Positions 16,049-24,698 of a stretch of 34,833 nucleotides of DNA are shown piece after piece (position 1 is the stretch's first letter; every line of letters begins with the position of its first letter). Position numbers and translations under genes: made by a program. This DNA comes from UBA7683 sp964397855 (lineage in GTDB: Bacteria > Patescibacteriota > Saccharimonadia > Saccharimonadales > UBA7683): positions 1 through 34,833 of the forward strand of contig CAYNKQ010000013.1 in NCBI GenBank assembly GCA_964397855.1, in the 5' to 3' direction. The notes beneath the pieces were generated by a model. That model had not been told where the DNA came from and did not search any database. It worked only from the letters and a program-made list of their open reading frames with translations.

Positions 16049-17116
16049 ATGACACAAGGTGCCTCATTTCTAGAAAGAGCCTCTAGCCAGCAGTTTGAGC
16101 GCTGGAAGGATGAAGTTCTGGGTGCCGATGGCGGTCCTGGAATTCCTACACCAAGAGTTGTAGATTTTGAGGTGATTGGTTCGTGCCCATATCGCTGTGA
16201 ATGGTGCTGGGGTCCTGACCACGTGGTTGGGGCGAGAAGTTCGATGTCTCTTAAGGAGCTGCAACGTTCAATGGAGTTGATTGCCTGCGGCAACATGAAT
16301 GAGCAGCGTTTTGTTATTTCTGGAGGCGAACCAACAACTCGCTCTGATATTGCGGGAGTGGTTGCCGCTTCACTGTTAATCGCAGACGAAACTGTACTTT
16401 CTACCACTGGAGATTCACTGTATCGTAATTTGAAAGGAAACGATTTGTGGCACGTGCTTGAAGCTGCCGCCGAAACAGCCACTTTGGCGCTTCCTCTCCA
16501 CTCGGTTGACATGGCGACTTCTCAAAAAGTTATGCCGAGCTTGCGTGTAAATGCGCCTGTTGATCGAGTCGATATTGTTGCGGGTGTATTAGGCCGGGCA
16601 AGTTCGATCGGCAACGCTACTACATTGAGGACAACTGTAACTTCGGAGCAGTCGTTGCAAGACATTTGTGCAATACCCGCTGCACTACTTGATCGTGGTG
16701 TCGATCTGTCTTTGGTGCGATGGAAGATCTACGAATATAACCCGCATGTTGGGCCAAGGGCCAATGCTGAGACCACTCAAATGTATACTGTTGACGAAGA
16801 TGATTTTACTGTAATTGCGAGTGAAGCACATCTTGCTTGGGGCGGTGTATTTAAGGCTATTAACACGCACCCTGTTGCATATTCGGTTGAGAATTATGTA
16901 ATTGTTGGGCCTGATGGCCATATTAGAATTGTTGATGCGGGTGGTGACGGATTATCACGAGAAACCTACCTTCGTGATTTTGAGCACGGCGGTCTAGCAA
17001 GTATTAGTCACGATCCAATTGGTGCACTTGATGCGGTAACTGAGCATATGCCACTTTCCCTATGGGATCCAGAGCTGGTTGATGACGAAGATATGCCGCC
17101 GCTCGTTCGTCACTAA
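16049..17116 (+). CDS. Radical SAM protein of unknown specificity
   Basis: A 355-aa radical SAM enzyme. The cluster motif is C46-x3-C50-x2-C53 in GSCPYRCEWCWGP, followed by the SAM-binding SGGEP (91-95). The C-terminal half contains RWKIYEYNP, a pattern seen after the barrel in MoaA/viperin-like proteins, and NYVIVGPDGHIRIVDAGG, a terminal beta region. There are no extra C-terminal cysteines, so no SPASM-type auxiliary clusters. The reaction is unknown to me. TGC-TAGAAT (hexamer 16035-16040) ends 8 nt before the ATG. The gene overlaps the convergent recR by 4 nt and has no metabolic partner next to it. Confidence 0.85.
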   Translation: MTQGASFLERASSQQFERWKDEVLGADGGPGIPTPRVVDFEVIGSCPYRCEWCWGPDHVVGARSSMSLKELQRSMELIACGNMNEQRFVISGGEPTTRSDIAGVVAASLLIADETVLSTTGDSLYRNLKGNDLWHVLEAAAETATLALPLHSVDMATSQKVMPSLRVNAPVDRVDIVAGVLGRASSIGNATTLRTTVTSEQSLQDICAIPAALLDRGVDLSLVRWKIYEYNPHVGPRANAETTQMYTVDEDDFTVIASEAHLAWGGVFKAINTHPVAYSVENYVIVGPDGHIRIVDAGGDGLSRETYLRDFEHGGLASISHDPIGALDAVTEHMPLSLWDPELVDDEDMPPLVRH

Positions 17117-17724
17117 AGAGTTGTTCTGCCTTCAAGTGCATGTTTGAGCGTAATCTGATCGGCATATTCAAGATCAATTCCAACCGGTAGACCACGAGCG
17201 AGACGGGTTACCTTAACGCTGAGACCGGCTTCTTCTATCATTTTTTGCATAAATAGTGCGGTACTCTCGCCTTCTACAGAAGCGTTGAGCGCTAAGATAA
17301 GCTCTTCTATGCTGTCATCTTTGATTCGCTTTACGAGTTCATTTAGATGAAGCTGTTCTGGGCCGATACCATCTATAGGGCTGATAACGCCTCCAAGAAC
17401 ATGGTAAGTACCCTTAAACTGATTGGTTTTTTCGAGTGCAACAATATCAAGGGGGTCTTCAACTACCGCTACAAGTTGTTTGGAGCGTGCTGGATCTGTG
17501 TACAAGCTCGAAACTTCTTCGGTACTGTCTATGAGTGCAAACGTCTTTGGGCAAGTCCTGAGGCGGCTATGAAGGCTAGAAAGTGCGTCAGCAAGCTCGG
17601 CGGCATCTCGATTAGAACGTTTGAGTATTCCAAGTGCGTATCGTTCGGCAGTACGTGGCCCGACGCCAGAAAGTTTTCCGAGTTGTTCAATTAAATCTTC
17701 TAGGGCTTTGGGTAGTACGGTCAT
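17113..17724 (-). CDS. recR: Recombination mediator RecR, zinc site degenerate
   Basis: A 203-aa RecR, usual length about 200. The helix-hairpin-helix LSGVGPRTAERYAL (18-31), the Toprim segment VAVVEDPLDIVALE (85-98), YHVLGGVISPIDGIGP (107-122) and the C-terminal VTRLARGLPVG...LEYADQITL are all present. The zinc finger normally holds four Cys (CxxC-x8-CxxC); here only C58 remains and the other positions read T61, E70 and S73. The protein helps load RecA at gaps, with RecF/RecO. It follows YbaB by 35 nt, the common dnaX-ybaB-recR neighbourhood, although dnaX is 3 kb away here. Confidence 0.93.
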   Translation of the reverse strand: MTVLPKALEDLIEQLGKLSGVGPRTAERYALGILKRSNRDAAELADALSSLHSRLRTCPKTFALIDSTEEVSSLYTDPARSKQLVAVVEDPLDIVALEKTNQFKGTYHVLGGVISPIDGIGPEQLHLNELVKRIKDDSIEELILALNASVEGESTALFMQKMIEEAGLSVKVTRLARGLPVGIDLEYADQITLKHALEGRTTL

Positions 17725-17759
17725 AGTTGTGTCAGGTAAGCTAAATTAAAATATGCGGT

Positions 17760-18047
17760 TTAAAGTCCGAGATTGCCGAGCTGGCCCATCATCGGCTTCA
17801 TTTTCTCTGCAGCCAGCTGCTGTGATTCTACAATTGCTTGTTTTACGGCCTCTTCAACCCACACTTCAAGTTCGTGAATATCGTTAAGATCAACTTGCTC
17901 TGGATCGATTTTAATACTCTTAAGTTTTTGCTCACCACTAATCTGTACAACAACAGCTCCATCGCCTGCTTCAACTTCAACTATTGTCTTGGCTAGTTCT
18001 TTTTGAAGTTTCTTTACCTGCATCAGCATTTTAGCTTGGTCCATCAT
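17760..18047 (-). CDS. YbaB/EbfC nucleoid-associated protein
   Basis: A 95-aa protein with the family's plan: an N-terminal helix MMDQAKMLMQVKKLQKELA, a central beta sheet (VVVQISGEQKLKSIKIDPE), and a C-terminal helix ending in a Met/Gly-rich tail (MKPMMGQLGNLGL). YbaB dimers bind DNA and sit next to dnaX/recR in most bacteria. AAGGAGAG lies about 10 nt before the first of two adjacent ATGs. It is probably cotranscribed with recR. Confidence 0.92.
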   Translation of the reverse strand: MMDQAKMLMQVKKLQKELAKTIVEVEAGDGAVVVQISGEQKLKSIKIDPEQVDLNDIHELEVWVEEAVKQAIVESQQLAAEKMKPMMGQLGNLGL

Positions 18048-18089
18048 AATATCGGTCTCTCCTTATTTCTTACTAATCAATTATACCAG

Positions 18090-19556
18090 TTACTTGGTGC
18101 TCGTTACTACTAACCAGCGGACGTTGCTTTCCTTCGTCTCGCTGACAAGTGCTCGAATGGAATTGTTTTCATTCGGTACAACAATAGAAGTTGGCTGTAG
18201 CAGCTGTACTTGGGCGTTATCTTTGGGGTCCATAGTATCTGGGAAGGTTACGGTACAGGTAGTCTTGCTGGCAATAAGTAACTTCTGAACGTTCTTATCG
18301 GTAGTCTCAACAAAACATAACTGATTTCTATGCTGCGGCTTATTGAGCTCATCAACTGCAAGCTGAAGATCTTTGCTAAATGCTTGATGTGTAGAGGTTT
18401 GGCTTGGCCAGAGCCAAAAGTAACTAAAGTAATGAAGCGCTACCACGCAAATGAATAGCACTCCTAGTGGCACGAATGCGGCAACGCGAGCATATGGATT
18501 TTTAGGAAATGTACGTTTCCACCGGTGCATGAGATGCCTAATTCCGGCCGTCATAAAAATTGCTGCAGGAATGAAGACAACACTACCTCCTCGAGAACCG
18601 GAGCTGAGCCCGCTTGCTAATACGAGTACTACGCTGACCACAATTACAGTAAGGTTCAGTCGGTTTACTCGTGTTTTCCAAAGCATTACGATACCAAACA
18701 GGATAAATATAAGTTCAAAGAATCTTACGAAGAACACGCCAGTTGTACTAATCACGGGATTGCCGTCTGGTAGTACGGCGACCACTCCAGCGGTGTTGAT
18801 GATACTATTTTTAATATATTCAGTGAGACTTGGAATTGTCGTAAACCTAAGAATGTTTTTAAGAAACACTGCATTGGTTATACTCAAGAACAGTACCAGC
18901 CCAAGCCCAAGTGAAAATATCATCGTGCTCACAATTTTTGTAACTAAGCTTGCAGTTACTGCTCGTTCTCGGAAAACCCTACAGCTGAACAAACTGAAGA
19001 TTAGTGTCATGCTGGCGTATGGGCCAAGTGGTGTAAATAATAAGCCTACCAATGTTATTGCGAAAAGCATCAGCCAGTTGGTTTTGTGCTCGAGCAGCTT
19101 CGTGAAACAAAGTAGAGCAAGAACCAGCCAGAGACTAAATTCTATCGACCCGGTCCCAAGTCGGGCTGTGAACAGAAACCAGTCAGAGCTTATTAAGATA
19201 GCGGCACTAAGCAGCGCAGTTTGGCGCCCGAACCACTTCTTGAGCAGGCTATAAAGTGTAATTGCGACAAGTAAGGCTATAAGGACGCTGGGGAGCCTTA
19301 GGGCGAGCGGGCTTATTCCGAACAAAGAAATACTCGCCCACTGCAGCAGCGCTTGAACTGGGTATATTGGTAGTTTTATGAATTCACTGAGTGATGTGTG
19401 CCTGGCTGCAGTTGCGAGTTCGGGGGCGCTTAGGCCCGGGCCGATTTGGCCAAGTTGCCATCCGAGGAAGTACGCCATGAATCCAATAATAATAGCGTAG
19501 GCAAATAGGTAACGGTAATTGTACAGCAGTAGCTGCTTGAGCGTGCGTGTCTTCAT
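18090..19556 (-). CDS. GT-C type membrane glycosyltransferase (family 39-like)
   Basis: A 488-aa protein with about ten to twelve membrane helices. The first lumenal loop (LSAPELATAARHTSLSEF) and the following PIYPVQALLQWASISLFGISPLALRLPSVLIAL block match the ArnT/PMT-like glycosyltransferases that use polyprenyl-phosphate sugars. A C-terminal extracytoplasmic domain of about 100 residues follows the last helix. The donor and acceptor are unknown; surface glycan or protein glycosylation is plausible. TGA-TATACT (hexamer 19564-19569) ends 7 nt before the ATG, so the message may be leaderless. The start also overlaps the stop of a possible 62-aa frame as ATGA. Confidence 0.78.
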   Translation of the reverse strand: MKTRTLKQLLLYNYRYLFAYAIIIGFMAYFLGWQLGQIGPGLSAPELATAARHTSLSEFIKLPIYPVQALLQWASISLFGISPLALRLPSVLIALLVAITLYSLLKKWFGRQTALLSAAILISSDWFLFTARLGTGSIEFSLWLVLALLCFTKLLEHKTNWLMLFAITLVGLLFTPLGPYASMTLIFSLFSCRVFRERAVTASLVTKIVSTMIFSLGLGLVLFLSITNAVFLKNILRFTTIPSLTEYIKNSIINTAGVVAVLPDGNPVISTTGVFFVRFFELIFILFGIVMLWKTRVNRLNLTVIVVSVVLVLASGLSSGSRGGSVVFIPAAIFMTAGIRHLMHRWKRTFPKNPYARVAAFVPLGVLFICVVALHYFSYFWLWPSQTSTHQAFSKDLQLAVDELNKPQHRNQLCFVETTDKNVQKLLIASKTTCTVTFPDTMDPKDNAQVQLLQPTSIVVPNENNSIRALVSETKESNVRWLVVTSTK

Positions 19557-19741
19557 TGATAGTAGTATATCACCTGTGTAGGAGCCCAGTCCAAAACTTT
19601 CGCCTTCCTCGATCCGTCATCTGCCGCGGTGGATTCAGTCAGCCCCTTTGCCTTGTTATCCTTGATTAAGTCGAGGACAACAAAGACGAACCAAACAAAG
19701 CCGACAAATCCTTCGCACACCACAATGAGAATGATTGACAC
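19553..19741 (-). CDS. Possible small membrane protein, 62 aa
   Basis: A GTG-started frame that begins one base after the dnaB stop and ends with an ATGA overlap at the glycosyltransferase start, so it exactly fills the gap. Residues 3-26 (IILIVVCEGFVGFVWFVF region) form one convincing membrane segment. The rest is polar, with a charged stretch after the helix. There is no clear ribosome-binding site. The family is not recognised, and a chance frame cannot be excluded. Confidence 0.4.
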   Translation of the reverse strand: MSIILIVVCEGFVGFVWFVFVVLDLIKDNKAKGLTESTAADDGSRKAKVLDWAPTQVIYYYQ

Positions 19742-19744
19742 ACT

Positions 19745-21103
19745 CTAATGGTTTGTATCAAGAGAGATGAACTTGAGTTTTTCTGGGTGGAAGTAAAGTT
19801 CGATTCTTCCGGTAGGACCGTTACGATGCTTAGCGAGAATAAGATCTGTGATATGTTGACGATCTGTTTCTGGATTGTAGTAGTCTTCTCGGTATAGAAA
19901 TGCCACGATATCGGCATCTTGCTCAATTGAACCTGATTCACGCAGGTCTGAGAGTTGGGGAATCTGCGGACTGCGGCTTTCTACAGAACGTGAAAGCTGA
20001 GATAGTGCAATGACGGGTACGTTAAGTTCTCGAGCAATCAGCTTAAGACCACGCGAAATTTCTGAAACTTCTTGTACGCGGTTAAATTGGTTGCCTGAAC
20101 TTGAGCCACTCATGAGCTGCAAGTAGTCAATTACAATCAATCCTAGCGGATGTTTCTGAGCTTCTCGGCGAGCTTTGGTACGCATCTCAAGTACGGTTAT
20201 GCCGGGGGTGTCGTCAATATAAATGGGCGCTTCAGAAAGTTCACCCATGGCTGCGCCAAGCTTCTCAAAATCTTCGTCACTGAGATTACCTGTCCTAATA
20301 TTCCAGGCGTCAACACCTGATTCGGCAGAAAGCATACGGTCTACCAATTGATCTTTACTCATCTCAAGGCTAAAGAATAACACTGGTTGTTTTTCAATTG
20401 TGGCTACGTTCTGAACTAAGTTACCGACAAATGTAGTCTTACCCATGGCTGGTCGAGCCGCTAAGATAATGAGGTCTGAGCGTTGCAACCCAGCTGTTTT
20501 GTTATCAAGATCTCGCCAGCCGGTGCGAATGCCACGAAACTTACCTTTATTTTTGTGAAGCTCATCAAGTCTATCAAAGCCTTCGGCTAGGATCTGTTCA
20601 ATTGAAACCAGATCTTGTTTGGTGTTTTGCTTGGAAACTGCAAAGAGACGTTTTTCGGCTTCTTCTAAGATTTCTTGTACTGAGGTGGCACCATCATTAA
20701 AACTGAGATTAACAATGTCTTCAGAGGCCCTAATCAGTTTGCGGCGCATTGATTTTTCGGCAACGATATCTGCGTAGTGTTCAGCATGTGCGGCGGTAGG
20801 TACTGCGTTTGTGAGTTCGGTGAGATAGCTTGACCCGCCGATATTTTCAAGTTCACCACTATCTTTGAGGGCGTTAGAAAGTGTCAGTAAGTCAACAGGT
20901 TTGTGCTGTTCGAACAGTTTGATAGTAGCTGCGTAGATTGTGCCGTGACGTTTGTCATAAAAGTCCTCTGGCCTTATTTTTTCAGCAACATCGGAAATAA
21001 CCTCGTCTTCAATTAAAATTGAACCCAGCAGACTGATCTCAGCATCAAGATTTTGTGGTGGAATTTTTGCACCTGCAGGTGCTTTCTGATCTCGAGGGTC
21101 CAT
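19745..21103 (-). CDS. dnaB: Replicative DNA helicase DnaB
   Basis: A 452-aa hexameric helicase. The N-terminal DnaB domain starts at PPQNLDAEISLLGSIL and the linker helix lies near 165-185. The RecA-like domain has Walker A ARPAMGKT (216-223), SLEMS (245-249), Walker B LIVIDYLQLM and the arginine-finger region QLSDLRESGSIEQDAD. Length and motifs are normal. It unwinds DNA at the fork and contacts primase and the clamp loader. It follows dnaX by 15 nt and is probably cotranscribed with it. Confidence 0.96.
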   Translation of the reverse strand: MDPRDQKAPAGAKIPPQNLDAEISLLGSILIEDEVISDVAEKIRPEDFYDKRHGTIYAATIKLFEQHKPVDLLTLSNALKDSGELENIGGSSYLTELTNAVPTAAHAEHYADIVAEKSMRRKLIRASEDIVNLSFNDGATSVQEILEEAEKRLFAVSKQNTKQDLVSIEQILAEGFDRLDELHKNKGKFRGIRTGWRDLDNKTAGLQRSDLIILAARPAMGKTTFVGNLVQNVATIEKQPVLFFSLEMSKDQLVDRMLSAESGVDAWNIRTGNLSDEDFEKLGAAMGELSEAPIYIDDTPGITVLEMRTKARREAQKHPLGLIVIDYLQLMSGSSSGNQFNRVQEVSEISRGLKLIARELNVPVIALSQLSRSVESRSPQIPQLSDLRESGSIEQDADIVAFLYREDYYNPETDRQHITDLILAKHRNGPTGRIELYFHPEKLKFISLDTNH

Positions 21104-21118
21104 TGTTAAAACCAGTTC

Positions 21119-22660
21119 TTACACATTTACTACTTCTCCTCCGCCCATAATATCCTGAACACTAGAGATAAGTGAAGCACTAGCAGGATCAATAGCGGTT
21201 TGTGTGACCGAAGTAGAACCGATACTTCGGACTCGTGACTTGTCAACGATTGTACGAATGGTAACGTTATTGCCCGTGACTTCTTGGATAAATTGAGAAA
21301 TCATCGCTTTGTATTTAGCTTCTTCAATTTTTTTCTGATGAAATCCGAATTCAAATATCAAAACTAAGTCGCTACCTTCAAGCTCTGGGGTCGCCAATTT
21401 TAGCACTGTGAAGAGCGGGTTGTTCTTCTGTTTTGTTAAGGCTAAAACTTTCGGCCAGTGTTCTTCAAGTGAGAATGCTTCGGGCGTTTTTGACTCAGTT
21501 GGCTGTGTCTTGGGTCTGTCGGTAATTTTACTTTTAACTGGTTCGGCTTTTGAGTCAGGGGCCGTCTGATCGGAATCGGGGGGTTGTTTTTCTGTATTTG
21601 CTTGAGATTTCTTTTCGATTCTCTTTTCAGCTGCAGGAGTTGAAGCGGCTATAGTGCGTGTGGACGATGAAATTTTTAAAACTGGTGGCGCAACTGAAAG
21701 TAAGATGGTCTCGAGTCTGAGTTGGGGGTATTGAGCTGGCTGAACGGTGAGAAGATCGCTCATTAAACGAACCAAGATATCTGAGTTTTCGCCTGATTTA
21801 ATGTCATTTCGTAATTTGTGCAGAATCTGAGTGGCAACTGCTGAAGCTGTTAACCCAACCTCTATGAGGGTTTCAAGTTTGCTCATTACTTCGACGCCAT
21901 TTCCGCTTAGTGCCGCTTCGATCAGGCCTTGGAGTGTATTTTGCGGAGCAAGACCCAGCAGTAGTTCAATCAGCTCTGAGGTGATTGGGTCTGGACTTGA
22001 GCTTATTTGATCAAGCAAGCTGATGCTGTCGCGGAAACTACCCCCTCCATGTTCGGCCAATAGTGATAGTGATGCCTCATCGATCTGAATGCCCTCTTGG
22101 TCGGCGATATGCTTAAGGTGTCCGATAACCTTTTGTATGGGAATAAGTCTAAAGCCATGTCGCTGCGTACGACTGATGATGGTAGCTGGCAGTTTGTGTA
22201 CTTCTGTTGTAGCTAAAATAAATATGACGTGAGCTGGCGGTTCTTCGAGGGTTTTTAGGAGTGCATTGAAGCTTTCTGTAGTAAGCATGTGTACTTCATC
22301 GATAATATATACTTTGTATTTTGCGGAAACTGGTGCAATATGAACTTTGTCCCGCAGATCTCGGATATCATCAATTCTTCGATTACTTGCAGCATCAATT
22401 TCAATAATATCAAGATGGGTTGTTTCGTCTTCGTACGGCAGGTTGTTAATTTCGTGGGCCAAAATACGCGCAATCGAAGTTTTGCCCGTACCGCGCGGGC
22501 CAGTGAATAAATAGGCATGACTTAATTTGTCTTGTTTTAAGGCATTTTCAAGTGTTTTAGTGATGTGTTCTTGCCCAACAACCTCGTTCAACGACTTTGA
22601 ACGATATTTTCTATATAACGCCTTATGGCCCGCGTCAGCAGTTTTCTTTTTTTCTCCCAT
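21119..22660 (-). CDS. dnaX: DNA polymerase III subunit gamma/tau
   Basis: A 513-aa clamp-loader ATPase. It shows YRKYRSKSLNEVVGQEH, Walker A GPRGTGKT (54-61), IEIDAASNRRIDDIR, Walker B VYIIDEVHML (117-126) and sensor 1 ATTEVHKLPATIISR. The four-Cys zinc module that normally lies between Walker A and EIDAAS is absent; that interval is only about 25 residues (AHEINNLPYEDETTHLD). A Pro/Lys/Glu/Thr-rich linker (about 335-405) precedes a C-terminal domain. TATACT at 22670-22675 ends 9 nt before the ATG. dnaB follows. Confidence 0.95.
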   Translation of the reverse strand: MGEKKKTADAGHKALYRKYRSKSLNEVVGQEHITKTLENALKQDKLSHAYLFTGPRGTGKTSIARILAHEINNLPYEDETTHLDIIEIDAASNRRIDDIRDLRDKVHIAPVSAKYKVYIIDEVHMLTTESFNALLKTLEEPPAHVIFILATTEVHKLPATIISRTQRHGFRLIPIQKVIGHLKHIADQEGIQIDEASLSLLAEHGGGSFRDSISLLDQISSSPDPITSELIELLLGLAPQNTLQGLIEAALSGNGVEVMSKLETLIEVGLTASAVATQILHKLRNDIKSGENSDILVRLMSDLLTVQPAQYPQLRLETILLSVAPPVLKISSSTRTIAASTPAAEKRIEKKSQANTEKQPPDSDQTAPDSKAEPVKSKITDRPKTQPTESKTPEAFSLEEHWPKVLALTKQKNNPLFTVLKLATPELEGSDLVLIFEFGFHQKKIEEAKYKAMISQFIQEVTGNNVTIRTIVDKSRVRSIGSTSVTQTAIDPASASLISSVQDIMGGGEVVNV

Positions 22661-22878
22661 GATACTTCTAGTATATAGCGGTTACTGCATACTTGGTAGT
22701 GTGGAAGTTACAGCACGAACTGTTCTTGGCTTCTGCGCCAGCTTAATAGACAGTACATGCATATCACGCACTCTTCGCAATTGTGCGTAACTTGAAGAAT
22801 AGCAGTATTTTTACCACAGTCTACTACTCTATATCGAAAATAAAGCCTTGCTATCCATTGGTGTTGTATCAAGACAGG
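22661..22878. other. Intergenic region upstream of dnaX, no gene seen
   Basis: A 218-bp stretch between the dnaX start and the end of the 169-aa gene, both on the minus strand. It contains the dnaX -10. No terminator or known RNA was found. Confidence 0.4.
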
Positions 22879-23388
22879 CTATAGTGCGGCTTCGAGAGCG
22901 GCCCATTCAACATCGGTATCGTCTTCAGGGAGCATAACGCTGACTTGGTCACCAATTTGGCCCTTAAAGTAGGTCACGCTGGCAAGAAGAATACGGTATT
23001 CTTTACCGGCCACTTCAACAAAGTAGCCACCATCATGCTGTAATAATGTTCCGATAACTTGCTTGCGCGGAACCGGTCCAATCTGTTTATAGATAAATCC
23101 GCCATCGTCAGCGATTGTGAGCTTAAGGATGTCCCCTTGCACGAGCTTTGATTTACTCGCGTAGTTGGCTGGCACAGGGTAGGTTTTACCATCTGGGCCG
23201 AGCATGTTCTGACCGTCAAATACGCCTTCTATAACTTTACCGGCAACCTCTTCTCGCTGAGATTGCGCAACAACGGGATCTTCACCAACAAGGCTGGTGA
23301 GTAGCTCTCTAGCTGCCGCTAGGTTTGTTTCCGCCTCAGAAAGAAGCGATTTCAGGCGCTTTACTTGTTTTTCTGGTAATTCTGACAT
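22879..23388 (-). CDS. Conserved CPR-type hypothetical protein with N-terminal coiled coil
   Basis: A 169-aa soluble protein. Residues 1-45 form a coiled coil (VKRLKSLLSEAETNLAAARELL). The rest is beta-rich, with VIEGVFDGQNMLGPDGKTYP, PVPANYASKSKLVQGDILKLTI and a second sheet block ending in an acidic tail (LPEDDTDVEWAALEAAL). I recall proteins with this FDGQNM.GPDGK.YPVPANYASKSKLV signature from several CPR genomes, with no known function. The coiled coil plus beta domain is reminiscent of transcript-cleavage-factor architecture, but I see no real GreA motifs. AAGGG lies 9 nt upstream of the ATG. Confidence 0.8.
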   Translation of the reverse strand: MSELPEKQVKRLKSLLSEAETNLAAARELLTSLVGEDPVVAQSQREEVAGKVIEGVFDGQNMLGPDGKTYPVPANYASKSKLVQGDILKLTIADDGGFIYKQIGPVPRKQVIGTLLQHDGGYFVEVAGKEYRILLASVTYFKGQIGDQVSVMLPEDDTDVEWAALEAAL

Positions 23389-23430
23389 TTGATAAACCCT
23401 TACTTTTATTTTTCTCGCAGTATCATTGCC

Positions 23431-23459
23431 ACAATATCATTTGTGTAAACACCTGTCAA
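23431..23459 (-). promoter_or_regulatory. Sigma70-type promoter for the 169-aa gene
   Basis: TTGACA (minus strand, 23454-23459), 17-bp spacer, then TATTGT (23431-23436) preceded by TGA as an extended -10. It lies 43 nt upstream of the ATG at 23388, leaving a short leader with AAGGG. Confidence 0.65.
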
Positions 23460-23482
23460 ATAAGTTTTCCACAGGATAATTA

Positions 23483-24442
23483 TTAGGCTGCTACGAGTTT
23501 TTTGAACCGTTCCTCATCACGGTGTCTGCCAGTTACTAGGGCAAGATGGTTGCCCTGCTGATTTACTTTAATAGCCAAGTGTTTACGCATGCCAGCAAAA
23601 GCAAGTCCGGCCGCCGTCTCTGCGCGTATACCGGTTAATGCCTCAAGCTCTACTAGTGCGCACCCAAGTTCGGCATTGGTTACCCTGATTATAGATTCAA
23701 AGTTTGCAGAAGCTAGCACGGATTTGAGGGTAATCGCACCCGCCTTTCTCACTGCTGTTCCGTCAGCAAGATCGTTCACAGCGTTGAGCTCCACTGCCTT
23801 ACCTGCCTCAACGCTCTGTGCGAAAGCATCGCTGCCCTCAAGTTGTGCGCCGTACACTTTGGTATCGGGACTTCGCACCAAAAGAGATCTGGATACCCCG
23901 GCAAGAAGACCGCCACCGCCTACTGGTACGAACACACTACTAAAATCTCGTTGGTCGGCTGCGATTTCGTCCCCAATGCTAGCTTGACCATTAATTACTT
24001 CTTCGTCGTCAAACGGATGTATGAATAAGCCGTTGATTTGCGCGGCTGCTTCCCGGGCATTTATCAGGGCGTCGTCTACTGCTCCCTGTACAAAGTGTAT
24101 GGTAGCTCCAAGTTGTGTTATTGCATCAACTTTGACTTGGGCAGTAGAGTGAGGCAGGTAAATATGAGCCTGGGTTTCTAAATAGGTTGCTGCCATGGCG
24201 ACTCCCTGGGCGTGGTTACCCCTACTCGCGGTGATTAGCCCATTCTGAAGCAACTCTGGAGTGCTTTGGTGGGCTGTCAAGGCCTTATTAAAAGCGCCGC
24301 GTATTTTGAATGATCCACCAAGCTGGGTAGTTTCGTCTTTTACAAACATATTGGCTTCACCTAGTTTGCTTACCTGCTGTATTTTGGTGCATTCAACGGC
24401 TGTGTATAGATCTTGATGAAATGTTGTTTCTTGGAGGCTCAT
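23483..24442 (-). CDS. Threonine/serine dehydratase, PLP-dependent
   Basis: A 319-aa fold-type II PLP enzyme. The Schiff-base lysine is K46 in LGGSFKIRGA, the substrate loop is SRGNHAQGVA (73-82) and the phosphate-binding loop is GGGGLLAG (175-182). There is no C-terminal ACT domain, so it is of the catabolic (TdcB-like) or serine-racemase type rather than the full-length biosynthetic IlvA. The reaction would be L-threonine to 2-oxobutyrate plus ammonia, or the serine equivalent. No other isoleucine-pathway gene is nearby. A strong hairpin lies about 33 nt upstream of the start. Confidence 0.88.
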   Translation of the reverse strand: MSLQETTFHQDLYTAVECTKIQQVSKLGEANMFVKDETTQLGGSFKIRGAFNKALTAHQSTPELLQNGLITASRGNHAQGVAMAATYLETQAHIYLPHSTAQVKVDAITQLGATIHFVQGAVDDALINAREAAAQINGLFIHPFDDEEVINGQASIGDEIAADQRDFSSVFVPVGGGGLLAGVSRSLLVRSPDTKVYGAQLEGSDAFAQSVEAGKAVELNAVNDLADGTAVRKAGAITLKSVLASANFESIIRVTNAELGCALVELEALTGIRAETAAGLAFAGMRKHLAIKVNQQGNHLALVTGRHRDEERFKKLVAA

Positions 24443-24474
24443 GAGTTGCTGCTTTCAATGGTTTTAAATAGTAA

Positions 24475-24498
24475 AATATCCCGCTTGAGCGGGATATT
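24475..24498. terminator. Perfect 10-bp hairpin upstream of the dehydratase gene
   Basis: AATATCCCGC, loop TTGA, GCGGGATATT. On the minus strand TTTTAC follows. It could end read-through from rplJL or act as a leader hairpin for the dehydratase gene. A similar hairpin stands before the 141-aa gene at 26441-26467. Confidence 0.55.
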
Positions 24499-24626
24499 GA
24501 GTTTGTATACTTTTATGTAACAGCTAATTAGTCCCGCGGTGTTCCTCGGTAATAATAATCATGGCTACTTGTGTGAATTTCTTCATTAACGCCAATGATA
24601 ACTGCTGCTATTATTGCGTGTCAAAT

Positions 24627-24662
24627 AAAATGTCACCCCATGGATATAGGGTGACATTTTTT
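24627..24662 (-). terminator. Intrinsic terminator of the rplJ-rplL operon
   Basis: A 12-bp stem AAAATGTCACCC/GGGTGACATTTT with a 10-nt loop (arms 24627-24638 and 24649-24660). T-runs flank both sides. It lies 37 nt past the rplL stop. Confidence 0.9.
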
Positions 24663-24698
24663 GTCGTATAAATCTGGTCGATTATGTTGCTAAATTGG

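Noticed and set aside
22708..22872. Minus-strand frame with a Cys-rich stretch (HNCEECVICMYC) upstream of dnaX
   Set aside because: It begins only at a TTG without a ribosome-binding site and has no recognisable family; the Cys spacing is probably chance from TGC/TGT-rich sequence.
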